Both the position numbers and the translations under genes were made by a program. A DNA stretch of 64,000 nucleotides from positions 1-64,000 of the forward strand of contig CAMEYM010000011.1 of assembly GCA_945947575.1 (NCBI GenBank). The letters run 5' to 3'. Of this stretch, positions 18,779 through 26,467 are shown piece by piece. Below the pieces are notes generated by a model. It was not told the origin of the DNA. It ran no database searches and was given only the letters and a program-made list of their open reading frames with translations. This DNA is from Rhizobium sp. Q54 (lineage in GTDB: Bacteria; Pseudomonadota; Alphaproteobacteria; UBA2966; CAIVPW01). How positions within the stretch are numbered: position 1 is the stretch's first letter; the number at the start of each line of letters is the position of its first letter.

Positions 18779-19062
18779 CCACCGAGCGTCGCGCCGTGCG
18801 GGCGCGCATCTGGGGCCGGGTCCAAGGCGTCGGCTATCGCGATTGGACCGAGCGCACCGCCCGCTCCCATGGCCTCGACGGCTGGGTCCGCAACATGTCC
18901 GACGGCAGCGTCGAGGCGGTGTTCTCGGGGCCGCCCGCGACCGTCGAGCGCATGCTCAGCGACTGCCGCGGCGGCTCACCGGCCGCGCGAGTCTCGGCGG
19001 TCGATAGCCAGGATGTCGCAGAGGTACCGCCGGCGGGCAGCGGATTTAGGGCCCGGTACTAA
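18775..19062 (+). CDS. acyP: Acylphosphatase
   Basis: Small cytosolic enzyme (95 aa) that hydrolyses acyl phosphates. The ACT-like fold signature [39 protein letters not shown] carries the catalytic Arg (in VQGVGYR) and Asn (in VRNMSDG). The ORF track begins at a TTG at 18763; I prefer the GTG at 18775, which overlaps the ATP12 stop and gives [18 protein letters not shown]. Its 3' end overlaps the convergent lipB gene by 17 nt. Confidence 0.93.
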   Translation: MTTERRAVRARIWGRVQGVGYRDWTERTARSHGLDGWVRNMSDGSVEAVFSGPPATVERMLSDCRGGSPAARVSAVDSQDVAEVPPAGSGFRARY

Positions 19063-19723
19063 GAGCCGCCTCGAAGTTCCGCCGCAGCGCCGAATCAACA
19101 TCGGCCATCGTCGCCCCGATCCCGAGCGCCGCCAGCGACGTGACCCCATGATCGCGGATGCCACACGGCACGATACCCGCGAAGCCCTGCAGGTCGGGGT
19201 CCACGTTGATGGCGATGCCGTGGAACGTCACCCAATGGCGGACGCGCACGCCCACGGCGGCAATCTTCGCCTCGCCACCGCGGCCGTCCGCGACCCAGAT
19301 GCCGATGCGCCCCTCGCGCCGCTCGCCGCGCAGCCCAAGGTCGCCGAGGCTGCGAATGATCCAGTCCTCAAGGGCCTGCACGTAGGCGCGCACGTCGCGG
19401 CCGCGCCGGCGCAGATCGGCCATCACGTAGACGATGCGCTGGCCCGGGCCATGGTACGTGTAGCGGCCGCCGCGGCCGCTCGGGTAGACGGGCAGGGCGT
19501 CCGGGACCAAGAGCTCCGCCGGGTCTGCGCTGGTCCCGGCGGTGTAGAGCGGCGGGTGCTCGAGCAGCCAGACCAGCTCGCCCGCCTGGCCCGCGACAAT
19601 TCCCGCCACCCGCGCTTCCATGCGCGCCAGGGCGTCGGGGTAGGGGACCAGTCCGGGGCTGGTTTCCCAGGCGACCGGCCGCGGCGTCTCGGTCACTGGC
19701 TTTAACTCATTGCTAAGCTTCAC
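19046..19723 (-). CDS. lipB: Octanoyl-ACP:protein N-octanoyltransferase LipB
   Basis: LipB, 225 aa, moves octanoate from ACP to lipoyl domains of 2-oxoacid dehydrogenases and the glycine cleavage system; LipA then adds sulfur. The [21 protein letters not shown] substrate loop, the catalytic Lys in [18 protein letters not shown] and the catalytic Cys in [15 protein letters not shown] are all present. lipA is not in the window. It is transcribed toward acyP and their coding ends overlap. No nearby promoter could be singled out. Confidence 0.95.
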   Translation of the reverse strand: MKLSNELKPVTETPRPVAWETSPGLVPYPDALARMEARVAGIVAGQAGELVWLLEHPPLYTAGTSADPAELLVPDALPVYPSGRGGRYTYHGPGQRIVYVMADLRRRGRDVRAYVQALEDWIIRSLGDLGLRGERREGRIGIWVADGRGGEAKIAAVGVRVRHWVTFHGIAINVDPDLQGFAGIVPCGIRDHGVTSLAALGIGATMADVDSALRRNFEAALSTGP

Positions 19724-19792
19724 GGCTGCATTCTAGCCTGACGGAACAAAGGCACCGGCACCCCAAGGCTGGCGCCCGACCACGGGGAATCG

Positions 19793-20143
19793 ATGGCCGA
19801 AGACGATCTTGCTGCCGCCATGAGCGGGATGATGATGGACCCGCCGGGCGAGTCGACACCGGAGATGCCCACCAAGCGCGCCGTCCCGCGCCGCAATCGC
19901 CACAAAGAACCCGCGTTCAATGAGATCTCGGTAGAGCTCTCGGTGGTGCTCGGCCGCGCCAGCATGCCCATCCACCAGCTCCTCAAAATGGGCCGCGGTG
20001 CTGTCATCGAGCTGGGCGCGTCCGTGGACGACGACGCCCACATATACGCCAACAACCGCCTCATCGCCCGCGGCCAGGTGGTCGTGGTGGGCGAGAACAT
20101 CGCCATCTCCATCACCGAAACGGTGCCCATCACCGAGATCTAG
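19793..20143 (+). CDS. fliN: FliN-like flagellar motor switch protein, orphan
   Basis: A 116 aa protein whose C-terminal half (about residues 45-115) is a SpoA/FliN domain: ISVELSVVLGRASMPIHQLLKMGRGAVIELG and DDAHIYANNRLIARGQVVVVGENIAI. FliN is part of the flagellar C-ring and the export sorting platform. The first 40 residues are Met, Pro and Asp rich. No other flagellar gene is in the window: the neighbours are lipB and a tRNA. Similar domains occur in type III secretion, so flagellar function is inferred from similarity, not from context. Confidence 0.85.
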   Translation: MAEDDLAAAMSGMMMDPPGESTPEMPTKRAVPRRNRHKEPAFNEISVELSVVLGRASMPIHQLLKMGRGAVIELGASVDDDAHIYANNRLIARGQVVVVGENIAISITETVPITEI

Positions 20144-20188
20144 GGCCAAGGTAGGGCGATAGGTCGCTCCGGCGACCCGTCCATTTCC

Positions 20189-20217
20189 TTGAATAGCCCC
20201 CGCGGATTTGCTATCCC
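20189..20217 (+). promoter_or_regulatory. Probable tRNA-Leu promoter
   Basis: TTGAAT (20189-20194), a 17 bp spacer and TATCCC (20212-20217) lie 23 nt before the mature 5' end of the tRNA. The spacing suits a sigma70 promoter for a stable RNA. The GC-rich segment just after the -10 box resembles a stringent discriminator. Confidence 0.5.
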
Positions 20218-20240
20218 CGGGCCCTCAAGCCTCAATTCAT

Positions 20241-20327
20241 GCGGTTGTGGCGGAACTGGTAGACGCGCAGCGTTGAGGTCGCTGTGGGCGCAAGCTCGTG
20301 GAGGTTCGAGTCCTCTCAACCGCACCA
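20241..20327 (+). tRNA. tRNA-Leu (anticodon GAG)
   Basis: An 87 nt tRNA with CCA encoded. The acceptor stem GCGGTTG pairs with CAACCGC. The anticodon arm CAGCG-TTGAGGT-CGCTG puts GAG at 20275-20277. A long variable arm marks it as class II, and GAGGTTCGAGTCCTC is the T-arm. It reads CUC and CUU leucine codons. It stands alone between fliN and mgtE. Confidence 0.96.
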
Positions 20328-20345
20328 CTCTTTCCAACTCGACTT

Positions 20346-20366
20346 GGCCCGTTCCGGGCCTCGCTT
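20346..20366 (+). terminator. Weak candidate terminator after tRNA-Leu
   Basis: GGCCC pairs with GGGCC around GTTCC (20346-20360), followed by TCGCTT. The stem is short and the T-run poor, so this is only a possible tRNA end. The remaining gap to mgtE holds a short A-run but no recognisable riboswitch. Confidence 0.3.
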
Positions 20367-20477
20367 AGCTCCGAAGACAAAAAAACGACGGAAGGTGTGC
20401 GCCGCGCTTTCGGCCTGTGAAGCGCGGGTGTAGGGTCCGCGCACAATTCCACACCGGGGGCGAGGGCTTCTCGTCGC

Positions 20478-21911
20478 ATGACCGAGCCGGCGCCAAAGGC
20501 TTCCCCTGAGCAGGCCCCCGCCGAGCCGTCCAAGGACGCCGTAGCCGAGTCGTTGGACTCCGGTGAGGAGCACGGCGGCGTCACCCCCGAGCAGGTGCTC
20601 GCCGTACGCGAAGCGATCGCGGCCGGCGATCTCGAAAAGGTCGCCGTTCTCGTCGCCGACCTGCACGCCGCCGACGCGGCATCTCTGATCAGCCAGCTGG
20701 ACGAAGCGCCGCGCGCCACCCTCGTCGAGGCGTTGCGCGGCCGCCTGGATGCCGAGGTCCTCGCCAGCCTTGAGGGTACCGTTCAGGAACGGGTGCTCGA
20801 GCAGCTCGGCCCGGAAGAGGTGGCGAGCGCCGTCGCCGATCTCGAGACCGACGACGCCGTACACGTGCTTGCCGCCCTCGACGACGAGGTGCGTGAGGAC
20901 GTGCTCGAGTCCGTTCCTGCGTTCGAGCGCGGCCAGATCGAGCAGAGCCTCGCCTACCCGGAGGAGTCCGCCGGCCGTCTCATGCAGGGCGCTTTCATCG
21001 CCATGCCGGAGTTCTGGACCGTGGGCCAGGCCATCGACTACCTGCGCGACGCCGACAACCTGCCCGACGAGTTCTACGAGCTGTTCGTCACCGACCCGCA
21101 GCAGCGCCCGCTCGGCACCGTCCCGCTCAACCGGTTCCTGAAGGCGAAGCGGCACATCGCGCTGCGTGACATCATGGACACTGACAAGAAGTTCCTGCCC
21201 ACCGGCATGGACCAGGAACAGGTCGCCTTCCAGTTCCAGCAGTACGATTTGCCGTCCGCCGGCGTCGTGGATGACGACGGCCGCCTGGTCGGCGTGATCA
21301 TGATCGACGACGTCATCGACGTCGTGCGCGAGGAAGTCGAAGAGGACCTGCTCGCCCTTTCAGGCGTCGACGAGGCAGGCTTCGCCCGCTCGGTCGGCGT
21401 GACCACGCGGGCGCGCTTCCCGTGGCTGTTCGCCAACGTCCTCACCGCGTTCCTGGCGGCCGCCGTGATCGGTTTCTTCGAGGGCACCATCCAGCAGATG
21501 GTCGCCGCAGCGGTGCTTATGCCGATCGTCGCCAGCATGGGCGGCAACGCCGGCAATCAGACCGTGGCGGTCGCTGTGCGCGCCCTTGCCACCCATTCGC
21601 TGACGACCGCCAACGCCGGCCGCATCGTGCTCAATGAGCTACTCGTCGGCGGCGCCAACGGCATCATCTTCGCGGTGATCGTCGGGATCGTCGGTGGCCT
21701 ATGGTTCGGGCAGCCAGGCCTCGGCCTAGTGGTCGGCCTCGCCATGTTCATCAACCTGCTGGCGGGCGCGTTGGCGGGGATTCTCATCCCGCTCGGCCTC
21801 GATCGCGCCGGCGTCGATCCGGCGGTCTCGTCCAGCGTGTTCGTCACCACCGTTACGGACGTGGTCGGCTTCTTCGCCTTCCTCGGCCTCGTGACGGTTA
21901 TGCTTCTTTAG
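20478..21911 (+). CDS. mgtE: Magnesium transporter MgtE
   Basis: MgtE-type Mg2+ channel, 477 aa, inner membrane. After a 35-residue acidic lead comes the N domain (about 40-150), two CBS domains (about 150-275, with VFVTDPQQRPLGTVPL-like and DDDGRLVGVIMIDDV turns), then five membrane helices (about 300-475). The signature GGNAGNQTVAVAVRALA, close to the ion pathway, is present. No M-box-like leader was recognised upstream. Its stop overlaps by 4 nt with the convergent mipA-like gene. Confidence 0.95.
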   Translation: MTEPAPKASPEQAPAEPSKDAVAESLDSGEEHGGVTPEQVLAVREAIAAGDLEKVAVLVADLHAADAASLISQLDEAPRATLVEALRGRLDAEVLASLEGTVQERVLEQLGPEEVASAVADLETDDAVHVLAALDDEVREDVLESVPAFERGQIEQSLAYPEESAGRLMQGAFIAMPEFWTVGQAIDYLRDADNLPDEFYELFVTDPQQRPLGTVPLNRFLKAKRHIALRDIMDTDKKFLPTGMDQEQVAFQFQQYDLPSAGVVDDDGRLVGVIMIDDVIDVVREEVEEDLLALSGVDEAGFARSVGVTTRARFPWLFANVLTAFLAAAVIGFFEGTIQQMVAAAVLMPIVASMGGNAGNQTVAVAVRALATHSLTTANAGRIVLNELLVGGANGIIFAVIVGIVGGLWFGQPGLGLVVGLAMFINLLAGALAGILIPLGLDRAGVDPAVSSSVFVTTVTDVVGFFAFLGLVTVMLL

Positions 21912-22672
21912 AACCTGCGGCCCACCAGTAAGCTGGCCGAGTGGCCGTAGGTCGTCGTCAGATCCGACTTTTCGGCCGGCCCGAACACGACGGAGACCCG
22001 TCCGTCCACGGCGACGTAGCCACCGTTGCGCATCTCGCGCACCAGGCTCAGGTAGGGCGTGATGTCGTTGAAGCCGTGATCGCCGGCTCCGAAGTAGGCG
22101 AAGTTGTACTTCTTGCTGGCGTAGTGCGTCTCGACGCCGAGGAACAGGCTGGAGTTGGCGGAGAGCTTGTTGCCGCGCGCGAAGCCGAGTGCACCGCGGA
22201 TGCCGCCGTGGCCACCCAGCCCGTACTTGATGTCGGCGTTGAAGCGCCACGGCCCGGCGTAGCGCAGCCAGAAGTACCCGAGCTCCGCCGCCGGATCGAT
22301 GTCCTCGGTGTTGCCGATGGCGTCGTCGTCGCCGGGGTCACGGCCCCAATCGAATGTGATGCGGGGTCCGGCCAGCGTGCGATCGTTGCGGATCCAGTTG
22401 TAACCAATGCCGCGCTGGGTGCTGAAGAAGAAGGTCTCGCGCCACTCGGCATCGACGAGCGGCAGTACCACGATCTGGTCGTCGCGCGAGTACTGGTAAG
22501 TCCCGGTGACGCCAACGCCCAGTGCGAGATTCACCTTCCAGGGGTTCTGCGACTGCCAGCGCATGGCGTTGCCTGCCGCCAGCAGTTGCTCATAGTCCTG
22601 GGCCGCGGCCGGCGCGGCAGTCAGGGCGGCCGTCAGGCCAACCGCCAGTGCCAAGAGGAATGCGCGCATCAC
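21908..22672 (-). CDS. MipA/OmpV-family outer membrane protein
   Basis: A 254 aa protein with a clear signal peptide (cleavage after about residue 24, AAPAAAQD) and a beta-barrel pattern ending in Phe, as outer membrane proteins do. GVTGTYQYSRDDQIVVLPLVDAEW and FFFSTQRGIGYNWI match the MipA/OmpV family, members of which scaffold murein enzymes or act as porins; the specific role here is unknown. It overlaps the stop of the upstream oxidoreductase gene by 4 nt, so the two form an operon despite unrelated functions. Confidence 0.82.
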   Translation of the reverse strand: MMRAFLLALAVGLTAALTAAPAAAQDYEQLLAAGNAMRWQSQNPWKVNLALGVGVTGTYQYSRDDQIVVLPLVDAEWRETFFFSTQRGIGYNWIRNDRTLAGPRITFDWGRDPGDDDAIGNTEDIDPAAELGYFWLRYAGPWRFNADIKYGLGGHGGIRGALGFARGNKLSANSSLFLGVETHYASKKYNFAYFGAGDHGFNDITPYLSLVREMRNGGYVAVDGRVSVVFGPAEKSDLTTTYGHSASLLVGRRF

Positions 22673-23793
22673 TTCACCATGGTCACCACGTCGCCCGCGA
22701 TGGCCAGCGCCGCCGTCAGGCCGGGTGATTCGATCCCGAACAAGTTGACCAGTCCACGAATACCATGTTGCGCCCGCCCCTGGATTACGAAATCCGCCGG
22801 CGGCGCGCCGGGTGCCTGGATCTTGGGACGGATGCCGGCGAACGCCGGCTTTAAGGTTCCGTCCTTGAGGTCGGGATAGTAGCGCCGCACTGCTGCGTAG
22901 AAATCTTTCGCGCGCGCCGGATCGACGCTGTAGTCCACTTCATCGACCCACGCGTCGTCCGGACCGAAGCGGCCCTTGCCGGCCATGTCGAGCGTGAAGT
23001 GGATGCCGAGCCCGTCTGCGCGTGGCGTCGGATAGACGAGGCGGCTAAATGGCGCAGCGCCGCCCAACGCGAAGTACACACCTTTGTTCAGATAGCGCTT
23101 CGGCACCAGGCTCGGCTGCATGCGCGTGATGCGCTCCGCCACGGACTGCGCGTTGAGCCCGGCGGCGTTCACCAGGCAGTTCGAGCGCAGGATGGTCGGC
23201 GCCTTGCCGATGCCCGCCTGCACCTCGAAGCGCGTGCCCATGGCGCGGCCGGAACGGAACGGCGTGCGCAGTACGAACGTCGCGCCCGCCGCCTCGGCGT
23301 CGGCCTGCAGCGCCAGCATCAGCGCGCGACTGTCGACGATGCCGGTGGCATGCACGTGCAGCGCGCCGCTGCAGCGCAGCGCGGGCTCCATTCGCTGCGC
23401 TTCGGCCGCCGAAAGGAACTCGACCGTGCCGGCGCTGTTCGCCACGGCGCGGGCATGCAGATCGTGCAGCATCGGCACTTCTTCCGGCGCCGTCGCGACG
23501 ATGAGCTTGCCGGTCTCTTTGTGCGGAACGTGCTTCTCTTGGCAGTACTGGTAGAGCAGCCGCCGGCCGCGCACGCACAGCGACGCCTTCTGACTGTGCT
23601 TCGGATAGTAGAGCCCGGCGTGGATGACTTCGCTGGAGCGCGAGCTGGTGCCCGTGCCGACCGCGTCGGCCGCTTCCAGCACCACGACTCCCTGCTTGGC
23701 CAGGGCGAGCTGCCGGGCAATCGCAATGCCCACGACCCCCGCGCCGATGACGATGCAGTCGACTTCTTGGACCAACCGGTCACTCCCCGTCAC
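22669..23793 (-). CDS. FAD-dependent L-2-hydroxyglutarate dehydrogenase-like oxidoreductase
   Basis: A 374 aa DAO-family flavoprotein. The N-terminal dinucleotide fold CIVIGAGVVGIAIARQLA binds FAD; SSEVIHAGLYYPKHSQKA and ETGKLIVAT are typical of the L2HGDH/LhgO branch, as is YLNKGVYFALGG followed by LGIHFTLDMAGKGRFGPD. The C-terminal GLVNLFGIESPGLTAALAIA closes the FAD site. The likely reaction is oxidation of L-2-hydroxyglutarate to 2-oxoglutarate, passing electrons to the quinone pool; substrate is inferred. It is first of a two-gene unit with the MipA-like gene. Confidence 0.85.
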   Translation of the reverse strand: MTGSDRLVQEVDCIVIGAGVVGIAIARQLALAKQGVVVLEAADAVGTGTSSRSSEVIHAGLYYPKHSQKASLCVRGRRLLYQYCQEKHVPHKETGKLIVATAPEEVPMLHDLHARAVANSAGTVEFLSAAEAQRMEPALRCSGALHVHATGIVDSRALMLALQADAEAAGATFVLRTPFRSGRAMGTRFEVQAGIGKAPTILRSNCLVNAAGLNAQSVAERITRMQPSLVPKRYLNKGVYFALGGAAPFSRLVYPTPRADGLGIHFTLDMAGKGRFGPDDAWVDEVDYSVDPARAKDFYAAVRRYYPDLKDGTLKPAFAGIRPKIQAPGAPPADFVIQGRAQHGIRGLVNLFGIESPGLTAALAIAGDVVTMVK

Positions 23794-24039
23794 GCGTCAC
23801 GCTGGAGGCATGCCACGTCGTGCCGCGTTCACCTGTCTTCGCGCCGCAGGTGCGCCACGGCACAGTTGCGGTGCGGGAGTGTTATGGGGCCTAAGGGCTG
23901 CGGTCAAGCGGTGGGCAGGCCCAAACTGTGGGTTTTCCGGGCCCGGGCGACCTCGGTTTGCGGCGCAGCGGCCGGTGCCTACTCAGCTACACTCTGCCTT
24001 GAGGACGACCGGGTCCTCCCTACATCCAAGCCTGTTGCC

Positions 24040-24753
24040 ATGACGGATAAGAAGCAGGGCGCGCCGCTCGCTCCCATCGCGACACGGGGCGCTGTCGACG
24101 CGTTCCTCACCAAGCTCGCCGCGGTGCCCGCCGTGCGCACCGCCGGACAGCGCGGCCGCTTGCTGTTCGCCCTCGACGCCACCGCCAGCCGCGAGGCGGC
24201 GTGGGATCGCGCCTGCCAGATCCAGGGCGAGATGTTCCGCGAGACGTCAGCCTTGGGTGGCCTCGATGTCCAGATGGCCTACTACGGCGGCTTCGGCGAC
24301 TTCCGCGCGACTGCGTGGGTGTCGGACTCCGCCTCGCTGATCGGCCCGATGACCGGGGTACGCTGCCTGGCCGGCAAGACCCAGATCGCGCGTGTCCTGC
24401 GCCACGCCCTCGACGAGGCGAAGGCCGTCCGCGTCAACGCCGTTGTCTTCGTCGGCGACTGTATGGAAGAAGACGCCGATGCCCTCGGCGCCCTCGCGGG
24501 CGAATTGGGTGTGCGGGGCGTGCCGGTATTTGTCTTTCAGGATGGTCAAGACCCCCGCGCCGAAAGCTCGTTCCGCCAGATCGCCGAGCTGAGCGGCGGC
24601 GCCTGGTGCCGCTTCGACGCTTCGTCGGCCTCGCAGCTGCGCGACCTGCTGGGCGCCGTCGCGGTCTACGCCGCCGGTGGCCGCAAGGCGCTCGCCGACT
24701 ACGGCGCGCGCCGCCAGGGCGACGTGCTCTTGCTCGCCCAGCAGCTGCGGTAG
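24040..24753 (+). CDS. VWA-like domain protein upstream of a J-domain gene
   Basis: A 237 aa soluble protein without signal or membrane segments. RLLFALDATASREAAWDRACQIQGEM resembles a von Willebrand A domain with a MIDAS-like D-x-T-x-S motif, and AVVFVGDCMEEDADAL supplies the later acidic residues. The ORF track runs back to 22999, but that is antisense to the oxidoreductase; the ATG at 24040 is the natural start although no good ribosome-binding site precedes it. It lies 12 nt before a membrane J-domain gene, suggesting joint action. The 246 bp upstream holds a GAGGAC/GTCCTC hairpin at 24001-24018 and no clear promoter. Confidence 0.75.
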   Translation: MTDKKQGAPLAPIATRGAVDAFLTKLAAVPAVRTAGQRGRLLFALDATASREAAWDRACQIQGEMFRETSALGGLDVQMAYYGGFGDFRATAWVSDSASLIGPMTGVRCLAGKTQIARVLRHALDEAKAVRVNAVVFVGDCMEEDADALGALAGELGVRGVPVFVFQDGQDPRAESSFRQIAELSGGAWCRFDASSASQLRDLLGAVAVYAAGGRKALADYGARRQGDVLLLAQQLR

Positions 24754-24765
24754 GAGACTGCCCTC

Positions 24766-25464
24766 ATGCTCTGGCTCATGCTCGGCGGCCTGGCGCTCGT
24801 GCTCTTTCTGCTGACCGCCAACCGGCTCGCCACCGTCGATCCCCGCGTCCTTGCCCAGGGCGTGCGCTGGGGTGGCATCGCTGCGCTCGCCGCCGCGTCG
24901 TTGTTCTTGCTGCGCTCCGGACGGTTGGCGTTGTTCTTCCTTCCCGCGCTGCAGCGTCTGTTCCGGCAGATGTTCGCCAACGTCGCCCAGGCGCGCCCGG
25001 CCACCCGCACCGGACCGCGCGCGAACGAATCGGTGGTCGAGACGCGCACGGTGCGCATGCGCCTCGATCACGCCACCGATACCCTCGACGGCGACGTCCT
25101 CGCGGGCCGCTTCCGCGGCCGTCGTCTCGGCGAGCTCGCCGTGCCGGATGTACTCCTCCTGTTGGAGGAATGCCGCACGGCCGACGTCGAATCCGTCGCG
25201 CTCCTCGAGGCCTACCTCGACCGCCGCGAGACCGATTGGCGCGATGCCGCAACCGCCCGGAGCGACGACTCGGCGCCTCGCAACACAACCGTCATGTCGC
25301 GCGACGAGGCCCTCGAAGTGCTGGGACTGGAGGAGGGCGCCTCGCCCGAAGACATCCGCGCGGCGCACCATCGCCTGATGAAGCGGCTGCACCCCGACCA
25401 GGGCGGCACCACGTTTCTGGCTACCAAGGTCAACCAGGCAAAAGACGTACTCTTGCGCGGATAA
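24766..25464 (+). CDS. Membrane-anchored J-domain protein
   Basis: A 232 aa protein with a hydrophobic N-terminus (segments at about 1-18 and 34-50), a middle region, and a C-terminal J domain (about residues 172-232). The HPD motif needed to stimulate Hsp70/DnaK is in MKRLHPDQGGTTFLATKVNQAKDVLL. This TIM14/DjlA-like layout would put the J domain on the cytoplasmic side. TAGGAGA precedes the ATG. It follows the VWA-like gene by 12 nt and precedes galU by 80 nt. Client unknown. Confidence 0.85.
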   Translation: MLWLMLGGLALVLFLLTANRLATVDPRVLAQGVRWGGIAALAAASLFLLRSGRLALFFLPALQRLFRQMFANVAQARPATRTGPRANESVVETRTVRMRLDHATDTLDGDVLAGRFRGRRLGELAVPDVLLLLEECRTADVESVALLEAYLDRRETDWRDAATARSDDSAPRNTTVMSRDEALEVLGLEEGASPEDIRAAHHRLMKRLHPDQGGTTFLATKVNQAKDVLLRG

Positions 25465-25544
25465 CGCACCGGGGCTTCTAGGGCACCGGCCTGACCCGCC
25501 TGTGCCTTGCCTGACTTCCGGAGCCATGGCATGACAGGGACATC

Positions 25545-26450
25545 GTGGCGTCTCCCCTCAAGACCGTGCGCAAGGCCGTATTCCCGGTGGGTGGCCTGGG
25601 CACTCGCTTCCTGCCGGCGACCAAGGCGCAGCCCAAGGAAATGCTGCCGGTCGTCGATAAGCCGCTGATCCACTACGCGGTGGAAGAAGCGCGCGCGGCA
25701 GGCATCGAGCAGTTCATCTTCGTCACCGGCCGCGGCAAGACCGCGATTGCCGATCACTTCGACGTCTCCTACGAGCTCAGGCACCAGCTGCAGGGGCGCG
25801 GCAAGGAGGCTGGCGCCATTGAGGATTGGCTGCCGGGCCCCGGACAGGTCTGCTTCACCCGCCAGCAGGAGCCGCTCGGCCTCGGCCATGCCGTGTGGTG
25901 CGCGCGTCATTTGGTCGGCAACGAACCGTTCGCCGTCCTGCTTGCCGACGACCTCATGCTCGGTGAGCCCGCCTGCCTGAAGCAGATGGTGGACGCCTAC
26001 GCTCACGTCGGCGGCAACTTGGTATGCGTCGAAAACGTGCCGCCCGCCTTTACGTCGCGTTACGGCATCCTCGATATCGCCGAGGAAGACGGCAAGCTCG
26101 TGCGCGCCAAGGGCATCGTCGAGAAGCCGAAGCCCGCCCAGGCGCCGTCGACCCTCGGCGTCGTCGGCCGCTATATCCTGCATCCCGACATCTTCTCGGT
26201 CCTGGAAAAGGGCGAGCGCGGAGCAGGGGGCGAGATTCAGCTCACCGATGGCCTGTCCAAGATGATCGGCAAGGTCCCATTCCATGGCCTGCGCTGCGAC
26301 GCGCGCCGTTTCGACTGCGGCGACAAGGCCGGCTTCGTCATCGCCAACGTCGCTTTCGCGCTGCAGCGCGAAGACTTGCGCGACGAGGTGCGCGAGCAAC
26401 TCGAAGCCCTCATCGACGTTCACCGTCCGTCCCGCAAGGCGGCCAGCTAA
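25545..26450 (+). CDS. galU: UTP-glucose-1-phosphate uridylyltransferase
   Basis: GalU, 301 aa, makes UDP-glucose from UTP and glucose-1-phosphate for envelope and exopolysaccharide synthesis. The nucleotide-binding motif FPVGGLGTRFLPATKAQPKEML is at residues 11-32, and FAVLLADDLM holds the metal-binding Asp. The C-terminal GYxLHPDIF and RRFDCGDKAGFV segments are typical. The start is GTG. ugd follows after 17 nt, so together they convert glucose-1-phosphate to UDP-glucuronate. Confidence 0.96.
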   Translation: MASPLKTVRKAVFPVGGLGTRFLPATKAQPKEMLPVVDKPLIHYAVEEARAAGIEQFIFVTGRGKTAIADHFDVSYELRHQLQGRGKEAGAIEDWLPGPGQVCFTRQQEPLGLGHAVWCARHLVGNEPFAVLLADDLMLGEPACLKQMVDAYAHVGGNLVCVENVPPAFTSRYGILDIAEEDGKLVRAKGIVEKPKPAQAPSTLGVVGRYILHPDIFSVLEKGERGAGGEIQLTDGLSKMIGKVPFHGLRCDARRFDCGDKAGFVIANVAFALQREDLRDEVREQLEALIDVHRPSRKAAS

Positions 26451-26467
26451 CTAGAAAGATCGCACCC

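Noticed and set aside
20241-20327. tRNA-Leu as an integration site
   Set aside because: No integrase, repeat of the tRNA end, or change in gene content was seen downstream; mgtE follows directly.
22999-24039. Upstream part of the 584 aa forward ORF
   Set aside because: It is antisense to the L-2-hydroxyglutarate dehydrogenase-like gene; only the part from 24040 looks like a real protein.
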